From: Mucilaginibacter phenanthrenivorans
GTDB lineage: Bacteria; Bacteroidota; Bacteroidia; Sphingobacteriales; Sphingobacteriaceae
Direction of reading: 5' to 3'
NCBI RefSeq assembly: GCF_024721155.1
Contig: NZ_JAHVAP010000008.1
Span: 186,001 to 250,000 of the forward strand
DNA: 64,000 bases
Below are positions 25,925-35,778 of the stretch, piece by piece. Under the pieces are notes generated by a model. That model worked only from the letters and a program-made list of their open reading frames with translations. It ran no database searches and was not told the DNA's origin. A program made the translations under genes and the position numbers. Numbering within the stretch: position 1 is the stretch's first letter; each line of letters starts with the position of its first letter.

Positions 25925-28456
25925 TCAAAACTCATCTTCTTCAATTCTCACAGGCCCCAATAATCCCGATGGCGACAATTTAGAATGGTTGTCGAAATAA
26001 TTCCACGTGGTAAAACAATATCTGCCTTTTGACGGACGGGGAGTATTATTCAGGAACCAGTCGGGAAACTCCTTTAATGATTGTCCGCTGTTATACAGGT
26101 AGCTATTGGGGAGCCACTTCATGTCATCAGGCTCTTGTTCGTCACCAATTAATCTGTTGGCCCAAACGTTGGTAACTTCTATTCTTATTTCGTTTGTTGT
26201 TTTCAGGATAGACGACGGAATGCTAATCCGCCATGGCGCCGTCCATAAAACGCCTGCTTCCTGGTTATTTACAAAAACTTTGGCGATAGAATTAACTGTC
26301 CCCAGGTTAATGTAAACGGTTTTGTGCAGCTTTGAAAGATCACCGGCCGGAATGGTGAAAGATTTGGTGTAAACAGCTGTGCCACTGTAATATTTAATGC
26401 CCTTGTCATCGTTTTTTGTCCAGTCTGTTAATACATCGAACTTCACAGGTGTAGCCGGGCCGCCCCATGCTGCATCGAACTTTACTATCCACGGGCCATC
26501 AATATTAAGTAAAGGCTTACTGGCAATAAAATTGGGTTTATGAACCAAGCCAAGGTTGATTGTTTTTTTTCTGAATACGATAAAAAAGCTTTGTGCATCG
26601 TCAAAACTCAGGTTAATAGTGGTTTTTCCATTTTTTTGCGTGAATTCGTTCAAGTCCCGCATATTTCCCGAAACAGGATCCCATAATTCGGGCTGCATAC
26701 CGGTAACATTAAATGTGCAATCTGCCTGGCCGGGATAGTGTGAGGTGTTGGCCACAAAATAAATATCCGTATTGTTTTCCCTTCGGTGGATGTTCTTTAT
26801 CACCATATCCATATTACTTAAGTGCAGCCCGAAATCGTCCAATGATCCCGGTACATAGTGTCCCCACTGTAAAACGGCCTCGCAGCGCTGCAGGTAATGA
26901 ACCATCGCCTTTGCTGGTTTCCACCAGGTTTGGGTGCGGTCGAAATGTGTTCCCCATTGGCCCATGGTAGCGCCGGGCAGGTATTTGTCGTCCCACGGTT
27001 GCTGTACAAAGCGATGGATTATTATTTTGTTAACGCCGGCGCAAAATGCTTCATCGCCCACTGGTTTTAGCCATGCGGGTGTTTCGCTCCATTTACTGTC
27101 GGCCGGTTGGCCTGTAAAGGCCTCTGCAGACAATACATTTTGTTTGCTTTGTCTTAGCGACCAGATCACATCGTCAATTAAATAGGGTGAATAAATACCG
27201 TCATGTGTCCAGAACTCGCCCATTTCGTTTGATACCATCGGTACTACTTCATCTACCCGCCAGGGGCCGCCGTATGATTCCGACTGGAATTTAAGATTAG
27301 CAGCTTTTAGTTTTTTGGCGATCGTCGTAAAATAAACATCGCGGTAAAGATCCTGCACCGTAAGCGCAAAATCCTGCCGAAAGCGGTCGGTTTGTTCCCT
27401 GCCCTCTATGGTTCGGCCGGCAAATGTTGCCAGGTAGGGGAGCAGGTCGTACCCACGGCGGGATGTAAATTCTTCACGCATTTTTGGCGTCCAGGTAGCG
27501 TCATTTTCTTCGTAGCTGTCGAAATAAACATGATCCACAGTCTTACCAACCAAATCGCCAAGGTGATTTTTCATTTCACCTATCACGTGGTTTAAATGAA
27601 ACTCAACAGCTTCCTTGCTCATTTTATCACACTCAAAACCTGCGGCCTGCCATTGCGCGGGCTGTACTTGTGCGCCCATAGTGGTGTGCCCAAAGCGATA
27701 TATCACCCAATTGCCGTCAGGCGTATCCCATTCCAGCTTTCCGTCAGCCGTCATTAGCGGGGTTAGATCGATAATTGAACTTTTAGAAACGGTATCCTTT
27801 GCTGGCATGGCTAGCACCGCTATGTCTTTGTAGTAAGTTTTACGTTCCTGGATCTCCGGCATTTCTATTTTGCCATTTTTCGCATCATAGGATGGAAAGC
27901 GCGCATTTGAACGCAGATCGACTTTAGGCCTGTCCAGCTCAATTTCCTGCTTGCCTTTTTTTCCGTGTATTGTTTTTTGCGACCAGGACAACTGCTGCAT
28001 AGAAAGTTCGGGAGTTATCCAAACGCCGCCGCTTGTGGCGTAGCCGGCTCCGTTAAACATGCCCATCGTCATGCCCAATCTTTTGGATTCTTCGGCTGCA
28101 TGCCTTACCAGTTTCCACCATGGCTCTGTCCATGCGATCACATCAGGTGTTGGATCCTTGCCAATTGGGACGCCCCATGGATTTGTGATATCTGCTAATC
28201 CAAGCATCGTAGTTGAATTAAAGCCCTCTTCCTTTAAAGCCTCCAGATCTTTAGTTATCCCGCTCTTACTCACGTTGGCGCCCATCCACATCCATAATAC
28301 ACCCGGCTTTGCCGATTCCGGCGGATTGGAGAAAAGCTGTTCCGGATCGTTTATAGACGGCTTATGCAGCGTTTTTGCTTTGCTCTGTGCTAAAGCAATC
28401 GAGGTAGCAAAAAATAAAATAAGCAGGGATAACGCAACGGCTTTGGAGGGCTTCAT
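25925..28456 (-). CDS. Secreted GH106-like glycoside hydrolase (probable alpha-L-rhamnosidase)
   Basis: An 843-residue exported enzyme with a signal peptide (1-23, ending ALAQ). The catalytic part (about 35-600) shows family-106 features: FSNPPESAKPGVLWMWMG, GMTMGMFNGAGY and VDHVYFDSYEENDATWTPKM, the last rich in candidate acidic catalytic residues. The C-terminal 200 residues contain a GH2-like sugar-binding beta-sandwich (VYINLGTVNSIAKVFVNN, APWRISIP). GH106 enzymes release L-rhamnose from rhamnogalacturonan-type pectin and other glycans by inversion. It lies upstream of the two sensor kinases on the same strand after a 221-base gap, so a functional link is plausible but not proven. Confidence 0.82.
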   Translation of the reverse strand: MKPSKAVALSLLILFFATSIALAQSKAKTLHKPSINDPEQLFSNPPESAKPGVLWMWMGANVSKSGITKDLEALKEEGFNSTTMLGLADITNPWGVPIGKDPTPDVIAWTEPWWKLVRHAAEESKRLGMTMGMFNGAGYATSGGVWITPELSMQQLSWSQKTIHGKKGKQEIELDRPKVDLRSNARFPSYDAKNGKIEMPEIQERKTYYKDIAVLAMPAKDTVSKSSIIDLTPLMTADGKLEWDTPDGNWVIYRFGHTTMGAQVQPAQWQAAGFECDKMSKEAVEFHLNHVIGEMKNHLGDLVGKTVDHVYFDSYEENDATWTPKMREEFTSRRGYDLLPYLATFAGRTIEGREQTDRFRQDFALTVQDLYRDVYFTTIAKKLKAANLKFQSESYGGPWRVDEVVPMVSNEMGEFWTHDGIYSPYLIDDVIWSLRQSKQNVLSAEAFTGQPADSKWSETPAWLKPVGDEAFCAGVNKIIIHRFVQQPWDDKYLPGATMGQWGTHFDRTQTWWKPAKAMVHYLQRCEAVLQWGHYVPGSLDDFGLHLSNMDMVIKNIHRRENNTDIYFVANTSHYPGQADCTFNVTGMQPELWDPVSGNMRDLNEFTQKNGKTTINLSFDDAQSFFIVFRKKTINLGLVHKPNFIASKPLLNIDGPWIVKFDAAWGGPATPVKFDVLTDWTKNDDKGIKYYSGTAVYTKSFTIPAGDLSKLHKTVYINLGTVNSIAKVFVNNQEAGVLWTAPWRISIPSSILKTTNEIRIEVTNVWANRLIGDEQEPDDMKWLPNSYLYNSGQSLKEFPDWFLNNTPRPSKGRYCFTTWNYFDNHSKLSPSGLLGPVRIEEDEF

Positions 28457-28689
28457 CTTGAATTAATTAGGTATTGCATATTTAATAAATTAAATACTAA
28501 AACAAGATAAAGTTGTGTGATAATGTTGTGAATAAGAGATGATGTTAAATTCTAAGTATATTAAGTTATTTGATGATTTTTTAAATTGAATTTTCAATAT
28601 ATTTTGAAAGTTTAATATTGTGACTTACATTTGCCAATGAAATGAATATGTGAGAGTAGGGAAGACGAAACATAACCTAAATCCCGGAA

Positions 28690-29112
28690 ATGGTTAATAC
28701 GCAACAATTAATTTGCATAGCAGGATTCGCACAGATAGCATTGGTTATCGGTAGCCTGGCTATCCCAAAGATCCTGAACTGGCAGTCTGAGCTGGCTAAG
28801 GTTCAACCGCTAATTAAACAGATGTTCTGGACTTATGCAGCCTATATACTTGCAATAAATCTATGTTTTGGGTTGCTCTCTGTATTTGATTCGGTCGAGT
28901 TGATTAACGGTGCCCATATTTCAATGTTTGTAACAGCATTCATAGCCGTTTATTGGATCTCTCGCGTTTTAATCCAGTTCTTTTATTTCGACAGGACAAA
29001 CTTTCCAAAAGGAAGCAGGAACCGGTTGGCGGAGATTGTGTTGGTTGCGCTTTTTATCTTTCTTAGCCTGGTTTACAGCCGGGCATTTTATATAAATTAT
29101 AACCACATTTGA
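28690..29112 (+). CDS. Small four-helix membrane protein next to the acyltransferase
   Basis: A 140-residue integral membrane protein with four predicted helices (about residues 5-25, 45-65, 75-100 and 115-135). No family motif is recognised. It ends with TGA two bases before the ATG of the wax-synthase-like acyltransferase, so the two are translationally coupled and probably function together in lipid acylation. The homologous pairing would be worth checking in related genomes. Confidence 0.7.
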   Translation: MVNTQQLICIAGFAQIALVIGSLAIPKILNWQSELAKVQPLIKQMFWTYAAYILAINLCFGLLSVFDSVELINGAHISMFVTAFIAVYWISRVLIQFFYFDRTNFPKGSRNRLAEIVLVALFIFLSLVYSRAFYINYNHI

Positions 29113-29114
29113 TA

Positions 29115-30083
29115 ATGGAACTTACGCTGCTGCACCTGCTTTACTTCGCGCTGATTAACCTGGGATTGGTGCTTTTGGGTTTCATGTTGTTACAAAGACA
29201 GATGGTTCTGTTAAGCTGGTTCTTGTTGTCTGGGAGTATTGCGTCCATCTATTTCATCTTTTTGCATGAACATCCGATCATAAAAATGCTGGCGCTTATT
29301 GCAACAACTTTTACTGCCATGAAGATTGTGGCGGTGTGCGAGGCTTACATGCAGAAGGCGCCGAATCTTAATTTTAAACAATGGTTTGTTTTTGCTGTTG
29401 GCTGGGCCGGGATGCGGGCACAGGCCTTTGAAACGCTTGGCGGAAGGGCACTGCCAAATGCCTGGCCGATGATCAGGTTTGGGGTAAGCAGGATTATCGG
29501 CGGATTGTTACTTATCCTGCTGGCACATGGGTTGGTATCGTTACATTTAAATAACAACCTAACCTATATTTTAGTTAGTCCGATATTATTAGCCGGCTTT
29601 AGTTTGATATTGCATTTCGGCTTTTTAAGCATCAGCGCAGGGAGTTGGCGGTTATCAGGCGCAAATACTTATTTATTGTTTAAGTCGCCAGCGAGGGCAA
29701 TGAGCCTTACCGAATTTTGGAGCAAACGCTGGAATGTCGCCTTTAGCGAAATGACCTCGATCGCCATTTTTAGACCTTTAAGGCCTAAGATAGGTAGCGC
29801 AATGGCTTTGATGACTGCGTTTGCATTTTCAGGCTTGCTGCATGAGCTGGCGCTTAGCGTACCGGTTAACAGCGGTTACGGCTTGCCGTTGCTGTACTTT
29901 ATAATACAGGGCGTAATGGTTTTGCTGGAAAAGGTCTTAGCGGACAATAAGGCAACATTTTTAAAGAACAGCATTTTGGCCAGGGTGTGGACATTGTTTT
30001 GGGTGATTGGCCCGGCGCCTTTGCTATTTCATACTGAGTTTATAAAACAAATTGTTTGGCCGCTAGCCGGGTTGCATGTGTAA
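29115..30083 (+). CDS. Membrane-bound O-acyltransferase, wax-synthase domain type
   Basis: A 322-residue protein with about eight membrane helices. The region FWSKRWNVAFSEM followed by FSGLLHELALSVP matches the MBOAT/wax-synthase signature: the Trp/Arg-rich loop and the intramembrane catalytic His. These enzymes move an acyl group from acyl-CoA to an alcohol, giving wax esters, sterol esters or acylated lipids; substrate unknown. The start is taken at the ATG at 29115 rather than a TTG two codons earlier. It forms a two-gene unit with the small membrane protein gene upstream. Confidence 0.8.
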   Translation: MELTLLHLLYFALINLGLVLLGFMLLQRQMVLLSWFLLSGSIASIYFIFLHEHPIIKMLALIATTFTAMKIVAVCEAYMQKAPNLNFKQWFVFAVGWAGMRAQAFETLGGRALPNAWPMIRFGVSRIIGGLLLILLAHGLVSLHLNNNLTYILVSPILLAGFSLILHFGFLSISAGSWRLSGANTYLLFKSPARAMSLTEFWSKRWNVAFSEMTSIAIFRPLRPKIGSAMALMTAFAFSGLLHELALSVPVNSGYGLPLLYFIIQGVMVLLEKVLADNKATFLKNSILARVWTLFWVIGPAPLLFHTEFIKQIVWPLAGLHV

Positions 30084-30104
30084 CAATTCTGAGCAAGATG
30101 CTTT

Positions 30105-30779
30105 TTAATTTAATGAATTATACCATGCAAAAAGCTTTTGCAAATCAACATCACTTTTAAAATTGATGTTGTTTGATTTCAGGTAAGCTTCGGTTTGCAG
30201 GCCGTAGTCATCAAAAGCCTTAAGGATCGATTTTTTATTAAGGCTTGTTTTAATCATCTGGTTATTCCTGAACAGGTAATAAAACTGGAAGGGAACAAAC
30301 GTTTTAACGTTTGTAGCTGAATTAAAGGCCCTCGATTCGGATGTTTGCTTCCCGTAATATTTTAACAGCTTAACTTTCCCGTCGGCAATTACCTGGTACC
30401 ATGAATTTTCTGTTTGTTTATCGACTGCCGGGAAATTGTTGGCAAACACAAGCGGGCTGATATTACTGATTTCCGTATTGGTAATATTTAAGGTGAAGCC
30501 GGTAAGCTTATCGATAAACTCCAGCGTCTCGCTATTTTTTCCCTGGAAAAGTAAACGATCTGCATAAATATCAAACTTTAAGGTTGCACCCACATTCTTG
30601 CCATTTTGCAGGGTGACGGTACCTGTGGCCCAATCGGTTGCCAGATATGGATCGCCCTCAATATCGGTATAGGAAAGTTCGTTGATGGGGCGGCCCTGCC
30701 TGTCGTACCTGAATTGTGATTTTGCCTGGATACAAAAGGTTAACAAGCTCATGCATGTTATAAAAAAAGCCTTCCTCAT
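30105..30779 (-). CDS. Secreted protein of unknown function
   Basis: A 224-residue exported protein with a signal peptide (1-22, ending AKSQ). The mature part begins FRYDRQGRPINELSY, has a beta-rich middle with KFDIYADRLLFQGKNSETLEFID, and ends in amphipathic helices (LKAFDDYGLQTEAYLKSN). It carries no lipobox, no membrane anchor and no catalytic motif that I recognise. Convergent with the acyltransferase gene and divergent from the LytS kinase, so the neighbourhood gives no clear clue. Confidence 0.7.
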   Translation of the reverse strand: MRKAFFITCMSLLTFCIQAKSQFRYDRQGRPINELSYTDIEGDPYLATDWATGTVTLQNGKNVGATLKFDIYADRLLFQGKNSETLEFIDKLTGFTLNITNTEISNISPLVFANNFPAVDKQTENSWYQVIADGKVKLLKYYGKQTSESRAFNSATNVKTFVPFQFYYLFRNNQMIKTSLNKKSILKAFDDYGLQTEAYLKSNNINFKSDVDLQKLFAWYNSLN

Positions 30780-31034
30780 CGCTTTCGATCTAAATATTAA
30801 AATACCTGAATAAAATTAAGATTTATCTGTCTCTATTACTATTTATCCCAAATATTTCGAACAAAGGAGATTCCCTTAACATTAAATAACTAATGAAGGT
30901 TAAATAGTGTTAAATAGACAATAATAGCGCCATGGAGCTTTTCCTTACGCACAATTTATAGCGATAATTGCACGTTTCACAGGCACAATTAAACTATTGG
31001 TCTATAATTGAAAAATATTGGGAACAGTTAAAAT

Positions 31035-32075
31035 ATGTTGAAGCGTTTAAAACCGGCCCTGCTTCTTGAAGTTTTGCTCCACCTGTTATTTTGGGCATTT
31101 ATTACTTTTCTGCCTATTTTAACAGGCCCGTCGGATCCCGTTTTTCGCAGCTTTTTTTCGCCCTGGCACCTGGCGCTCATTAACCTGTTGCTGGCCATCC
31201 AGTTTTACCTCAATGCCTTTTTCCTGATCCCGGTTTTTCTTAATAAAAGAAAACAACCCTGGCTGTATTTTACATTGTTATTGGCCGCTTTTATCTGCCT
31301 TGATTTTCTGATCATGCGCACACACTCAATAATGAGATTCCCACCAGGAATGCACCCGTTCGGCAGAGCAATGCGCCCGCCGTTTGCAAATTTTAACCTG
31401 TTGCCCTTAACCGCCATTACCGCAGCCGGGTTTGCTTATCGGTATCTCGCGGATAGGTTCAGGCAGATCAATACTAAGCAGGATATTACCAACGCAGCTC
31501 TGGTTTCCGAGCTGGCGTTCCTGCGGTCGCAAATCAGCCCGCATTTTATTTTTAATGTTATCAATAGCGTGGTGGCGTTGTCGCGCTTAAAGCCTGCGGC
31601 AGTAGAGCCTACATTGATCCAGCTTTCACAATTGCTGCGTTACATGCTCTATATCACAGACGAGGAGAAGGTTACTATGAAACAAAAGGCCGATTACTTA
31701 AGCAATTATATACAGCTGCAGAAATTACGTTTTGGCGAGCAAGTAAAAGTTGATTTTACAACTAACATTAACGCCCCCGAGAAAACAATTGAACCCATGC
31801 TGTTGATCCCTTTTGTGGAAAATGCCTTTAAACACGGAACCGGCGATATTTTATCGCCCGAGATAAAAGTGTATTTAACTGCAAATCAAAAAACGCTGAA
31901 TTTACAGGTGTCAAACACTTTTAATCCTGATGAAGAGCAAAAGGACGAACACCACGGTATAGGTTTAAATAATGTACGCCGCCGCCTGGCACTATTATAT
32001 CCAGGCAAGTATAGCCTTGTGACCAGCCATTCAAACAATAATTACCACGTTAACCTTCAAATACAATTGAAATGA
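31035..32075 (+). CDS. LytS/YehU-type sensor histidine kinase
   Basis: A 346-residue inner-membrane kinase. Four N-terminal helices (about 10-140) act as the sensor. Then comes the His_kinase domain with phospho-acceptor His170 in QISPHFIFNVINSVVAL, and a short ATPase domain (PFVENAFKHG N-box, HGIGLNNVRRRL G-box). Its last 4 bases overlap the response regulator start (ATGA), so the pair is translationally coupled. In Bacteroidota such pairs often control a nearby transporter; here a TonB receptor and DUF4249 lipoprotein follow. Confidence 0.93.
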   Translation: MLKRLKPALLLEVLLHLLFWAFITFLPILTGPSDPVFRSFFSPWHLALINLLLAIQFYLNAFFLIPVFLNKRKQPWLYFTLLLAAFICLDFLIMRTHSIMRFPPGMHPFGRAMRPPFANFNLLPLTAITAAGFAYRYLADRFRQINTKQDITNAALVSELAFLRSQISPHFIFNVINSVVALSRLKPAAVEPTLIQLSQLLRYMLYITDEEKVTMKQKADYLSNYIQLQKLRFGEQVKVDFTTNINAPEKTIEPMLLIPFVENAFKHGTGDILSPEIKVYLTANQKTLNLQVSNTFNPDEEQKDEHHGIGLNNVRRRLALLYPGKYSLVTSHSNNNYHVNLQIQLK

Positions 32076-32785
32076 TTAGATGCCTGTTGATTGACGATGA
32101 GCCCCTTGCGCTCGACCTTGTTGAGGATAATCTAAAACAAGTTAACTATATCCGGGTGGTAGGCCGGTGCCGTACTGCATCTGAAGCACTTGCGCTACTT
32201 CAAACAGAACAGGTTGATTTGATTTTTTGTGATATTCATATGCCCGGTTTAAATGGCTTGCAGCTTGTGAAAAGTCTGGTGGTAAAGCCTATGGTTATTT
32301 TTATTACGGCGTATGAAAAATTTGCCATCGACGGATTTGAGCTGGATGTGCTGGATTACCTGGTGAAACCGGTGCCGCTTGATCGGTTTTTGAGGGCCTG
32401 CCAAAAGGCTTACCAGGTGTTTGAGCTAAAAAAGGCATCAGAACAAATTCCTGTGATTTCTAAAAAGCACATCTTTGTTAATTCGGATTATACCCTGGTT
32501 AAAATAATGTTTAGCGATATTGAATACATCGAGGGACTTAAGGATTATGTAAAGATCAACCTTACCGGCAAACAAAAGCCGTTGCTTACCCGGATCAGCA
32601 TTAAGGCGCTTGAATTGCAGCTTCCTGCCGGGCAGTTTTACAGGGTGCATAAATCGTACATCATTAACGTGGATTATGTTACACAGATAAGACGGGGAAA
32701 GATTATTACAGATAATTCGGAACTGCCGCTGAGTGATTCCTACCGGGATATGATCCATAAAATGATAGGCAGAGAAGTAGCCTAG
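32072..32785 (+). CDS. LytTR family response regulator
   Basis: A 237-residue transcription factor. The receiver domain (1-120) has IDDEPLAL, phospho-Asp54 in FCDIHMPG, Thr in FITAYEK and Lys in YLVKPVP. The LytTR DNA-binding domain (about 140-235) begins IFVNSDYTLVKI and contains the YYRVHKSYIINVD-type segment (here FYRVHKSYIINVDYV). It partners the LytS kinase that overlaps it. The TonB receptor gene 236 bases downstream is the most obvious target. Confidence 0.94.
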   Translation: MIRCLLIDDEPLALDLVEDNLKQVNYIRVVGRCRTASEALALLQTEQVDLIFCDIHMPGLNGLQLVKSLVVKPMVIFITAYEKFAIDGFELDVLDYLVKPVPLDRFLRACQKAYQVFELKKASEQIPVISKKHIFVNSDYTLVKIMFSDIEYIEGLKDYVKINLTGKQKPLLTRISIKALELQLPAGQFYRVHKSYIINVDYVTQIRRGKIITDNSELPLSDSYRDMIHKMIGREVA

Positions 32786-32797
32786 ACAAATTGTTTT

Positions 32798-32877
32798 AAT
32801 ATCGAATAATGAATGCTGAATTTTGAATATCGAAGTTTACTTCATCATTAGATATTAGTAATTCGGTGTTCAATATT
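32798..32877. repeat. Long imperfect palindrome (REP-like intergenic element)
   Basis: Two 38-base arms (32798-32835 and 32840-32877) separated by 4 bases match at about 24 of 38 positions when one is reverse-complemented. The arms are built from GAATATCGAA/AATTCGG-like words, a type of composition I associate with dispersed intergenic repeats in Bacteroidota. It lies just after the response regulator stop and could fold as a transcript-stabilising hairpin or weak terminator. Confidence 0.5.
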
Positions 32878-33021
32878 TCTCAAGGATGCCAATCCTGTAT
32901 TAATTCTGTAGAATTAAAGCGACACAATTAGCCCTTTCGTCTGCACTTTTGGGCATGCCATCTCATTTATTTTACTTCCCGCACCGCATACCGCACCTTA
33001 GTGCCGAAGTAAAAATAAGGG

Positions 33022-35778
33022 ATGAAGAAACTGGTACTGTTATTTATAATTGCCGGGTTTAGTTTGGGCGTACATGCTCAGAAAACCCAGCAGATCCTGA
33101 AGAAAAATTACGTTAACAAACTTTACACCTGTGCACTTGACCAGATGCTGGACACGCTGGGCATGGACTACCATTTGCACATTGTTTTTGAACGCGACTC
33201 GCTGCACAAATTTGACGTGGTGGAGCACTTTTTCAACGACCGGCTGGATAAGGTTTTTGATAAGATCTGCAGTGATAATAACCTGCATTACTGGTTGGAA
33301 AACGACGGTACAATTTATATCTTACAAAATACCGACGATCTTACACGGCTCAAGAAACTAAACACGCTTAATAATATTGCCGCGGGCTTAAAACCGGTTA
33401 CCATTGAAGCGCCAAAAGGGCCACCTACTCACTTTTTGTTTACTGTAAGCGGCAAGGTGACGGACCAAAACTCCGGCGAAGCCCTGCCGTCGGCTACGGT
33501 AAAAATCCGCAAAACGGATCTTGTGGCTACGACAGGCACCGACGGCAATTTCACCATATTTAATGTGCCCGCAGATACCTGTGTGGTTGAAGTATATTAT
33601 TCAGGATATCAGCCGGAATTAATCCGGTTAAATGCTAAAAACATCAACGAAAGCATCGTGGTAACCATGTATAAATCGCTTAATACTTTAAACGAGGTTA
33701 CCATTATGGGTAAAAAGAGCGGTGTAATGAATACCGATACCAAAAAGGTGGGGGTATTGCAATTATCACCGGCAAATCTTGATAAGCTGCCTAATCTTGG
33801 CGAAAAAGATATTATGCGGGCGTTCCAGCTAATGCCGGGAGTAGGTGCTACCAACGAGTCGTCGTCAGGCGCTTATGTTCGGGGTGGGACGCCGGATCAA
33901 AACCTTGTTGTTTTTGATGGCTTTACTGTTTACCAGGTTGATCACCTTTATGGCTTCTTCAGCGCCTTTAACAGCAATGCGGTAAAGGATGTGCAATTGT
34001 ACAAAGGTGGATTTTCATCGATGTATGGTGGCCGGCTTTCCAGCGTTACCGAAATAAACGGGAAAGACGGCAATAAAAACGAGGCTAATTATGGCGTTGA
34101 TTTAAGCTTACTTAGCTTCAACGCATTTGTAGAAACACCCATAGGTGATAAATCGTCGTTATTGGTGGCTTTCCGCCGCTCATACCAGGGGCCGTTTTAC
34201 GACAAGATTTTTAAGCAATTTAATACCTCTACAACAACAGGTGGTGGTGGCGGCCGGGGAGGCTTTCCCGGCGGCGGGGGCGGTGGTTTTGGAGAACAAA
34301 CCACGCCCGCATCGCACTTTTATGATGATGACATCAGGTATACGTATCACATCAACAAAACCAACTCACTGGCCTGGAGCTTATATTCAGGATCAGATGT
34401 AACCGACAACAGCCGCCAGTTGCAGTTGCCATCCTTTTTGAGTTCGGGCGGGGATATTAATATTACCGACTACACGAAATACGGCAACCTGGGCAGCAGT
34501 TTAAAATGGTTTAGCCAGTGGAGTAAAAAGGTGCATTCCAATACCTATATAACTTATTCATCCTATTATAACGACAGGAATCGTACCACGGCAGGCACAA
34601 CCACTGATAGCAATGGCGATGCAGTCGCCTTTAGCAATGGTACTATCGAGAATAATAATCTGAAGGACATCGGCGTGAAATCAGAATGGCAATACCAATT
34701 GGATAATAAAGTGAAGTTGTTATACGGCGGCTTTGGATCGCGTCAGCATATCAATTATGATTATATCCAGAATGATACCAGCAGGCTGATCGATCAGCAC
34801 AATACAGCGTTTATCGGTGGGGGATACGCCGAACTGGAATATGACCCTGATAATAAGCTGCACCTGCAGCCGGGAATGCGTACCACCTGGTTTCAACCAA
34901 CGGGTAAACTATATTACGAACCGCGTTTTTCGGCAAGCTATGTGCTGAACGACAATTATACGCTAAAGGCCGCCACAGGCCAGTTTTACCAATTTATGAA
35001 CGAGGTTACCCGCGAAGATGTGGCCAATGGGAACCGTAATTTCTGGGTGCTGTCAAATAATAGCAATATCCCGGTAGGTATGTCGAGGCATATAATGGGT
35101 GGGATCAGCTGGGAGAATAATGGCTTTTTGGTTGATGTGGAAGGATATTATAAAACGCTTTCGGGTTTAACACAATATGCTATTCGTCAAACCGGCTTTG
35201 CGCCGGGATCGGCTGGTACGATAGAGCAGGACTTTTTCCAGGGAACCGGGCATGCAAAAGGGATTGAATTGTTGCTGCAAAAGAAGTTAGGCCGCTATAC
35301 AGGCTGGTTAAGCTATACGCTTGCGAGGGCCGAGAATAGATTTGCGATTTACGGCGACACTTACTACCCGGCAGATCAGGATGTAACACATGAGTTTAAG
35401 GCCGTTAACATGTACCATTATTACCGGTGGAACTTCTCGGCCGTGTTTATTTTCAGTACCGGACACCCTTATACTGCTCCGCTTTCAACATACACCGTTA
35501 CCAATGCCGACGGAACTACGTCCACATCATATAACGTAGGCGCCAAAAATAGTGTCCGTTTACCTGATTATCACCGCCTCGATCTATCTGCAACCTATGA
35601 CCTGCTTAAAATAAGTGGCGATAAAACGGGCAGTATCGGTATTTCGCTTTTTAATGTTTACAACCATGTAAATACCTGGTACAAGGAGTACCAGATCCAA
35701 AACAATGCGGTTATTGCTACCGATGTTAATTACCTGGGTTTTACACCAAATATTACGCTTAGTTTAAGATGGAAATAA
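33022..35778 (+). CDS. TonB-dependent receptor with STN-like and carboxypeptidase-regulatory domains
   Basis: A 918-residue outer-membrane transporter. After the signal peptide (1-19, ending VHAQ) comes a secretin/STN-like domain (about 30-105, ALDQMLDTLGMDYHLHIVFE), then a carboxypeptidase-regulatory-like sandwich (about 143-220, VSGKVTDQNSGEALPSATV), the plug (about 255-355, MRAFQLMPGVGATNE, GAYVRGGTPDQNLVVFDG) and the barrel ending LSLRWK. A glycine-rich tract (about 407-432) interrupts the early barrel, probably in a surface loop. It is not SusC type. It overlaps the DUF4249 gene by 10 bases and probably forms a receptor-lipoprotein unit with it. Confidence 0.92.
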   Translation: MKKLVLLFIIAGFSLGVHAQKTQQILKKNYVNKLYTCALDQMLDTLGMDYHLHIVFERDSLHKFDVVEHFFNDRLDKVFDKICSDNNLHYWLENDGTIYILQNTDDLTRLKKLNTLNNIAAGLKPVTIEAPKGPPTHFLFTVSGKVTDQNSGEALPSATVKIRKTDLVATTGTDGNFTIFNVPADTCVVEVYYSGYQPELIRLNAKNINESIVVTMYKSLNTLNEVTIMGKKSGVMNTDTKKVGVLQLSPANLDKLPNLGEKDIMRAFQLMPGVGATNESSSGAYVRGGTPDQNLVVFDGFTVYQVDHLYGFFSAFNSNAVKDVQLYKGGFSSMYGGRLSSVTEINGKDGNKNEANYGVDLSLLSFNAFVETPIGDKSSLLVAFRRSYQGPFYDKIFKQFNTSTTTGGGGGRGGFPGGGGGGFGEQTTPASHFYDDDIRYTYHINKTNSLAWSLYSGSDVTDNSRQLQLPSFLSSGGDINITDYTKYGNLGSSLKWFSQWSKKVHSNTYITYSSYYNDRNRTTAGTTTDSNGDAVAFSNGTIENNNLKDIGVKSEWQYQLDNKVKLLYGGFGSRQHINYDYIQNDTSRLIDQHNTAFIGGGYAELEYDPDNKLHLQPGMRTTWFQPTGKLYYEPRFSASYVLNDNYTLKAATGQFYQFMNEVTREDVANGNRNFWVLSNNSNIPVGMSRHIMGGISWENNGFLVDVEGYYKTLSGLTQYAIRQTGFAPGSAGTIEQDFFQGTGHAKGIELLLQKKLGRYTGWLSYTLARAENRFAIYGDTYYPADQDVTHEFKAVNMYHYYRWNFSAVFIFSTGHPYTAPLSTYTVTNADGTTSTSYNVGAKNSVRLPDYHRLDLSATYDLLKISGDKTGSIGISLFNVYNHVNTWYKEYQIQNNAVIATDVNYLGFTPNITLSLRWK

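Noticed and set aside
30090..30108. AGCAAGATGCTTTTT between the convergent acyltransferase and secreted-protein genes as a terminator
   Set aside because: The stem is only 4 bp; the T-run alone is not enough.
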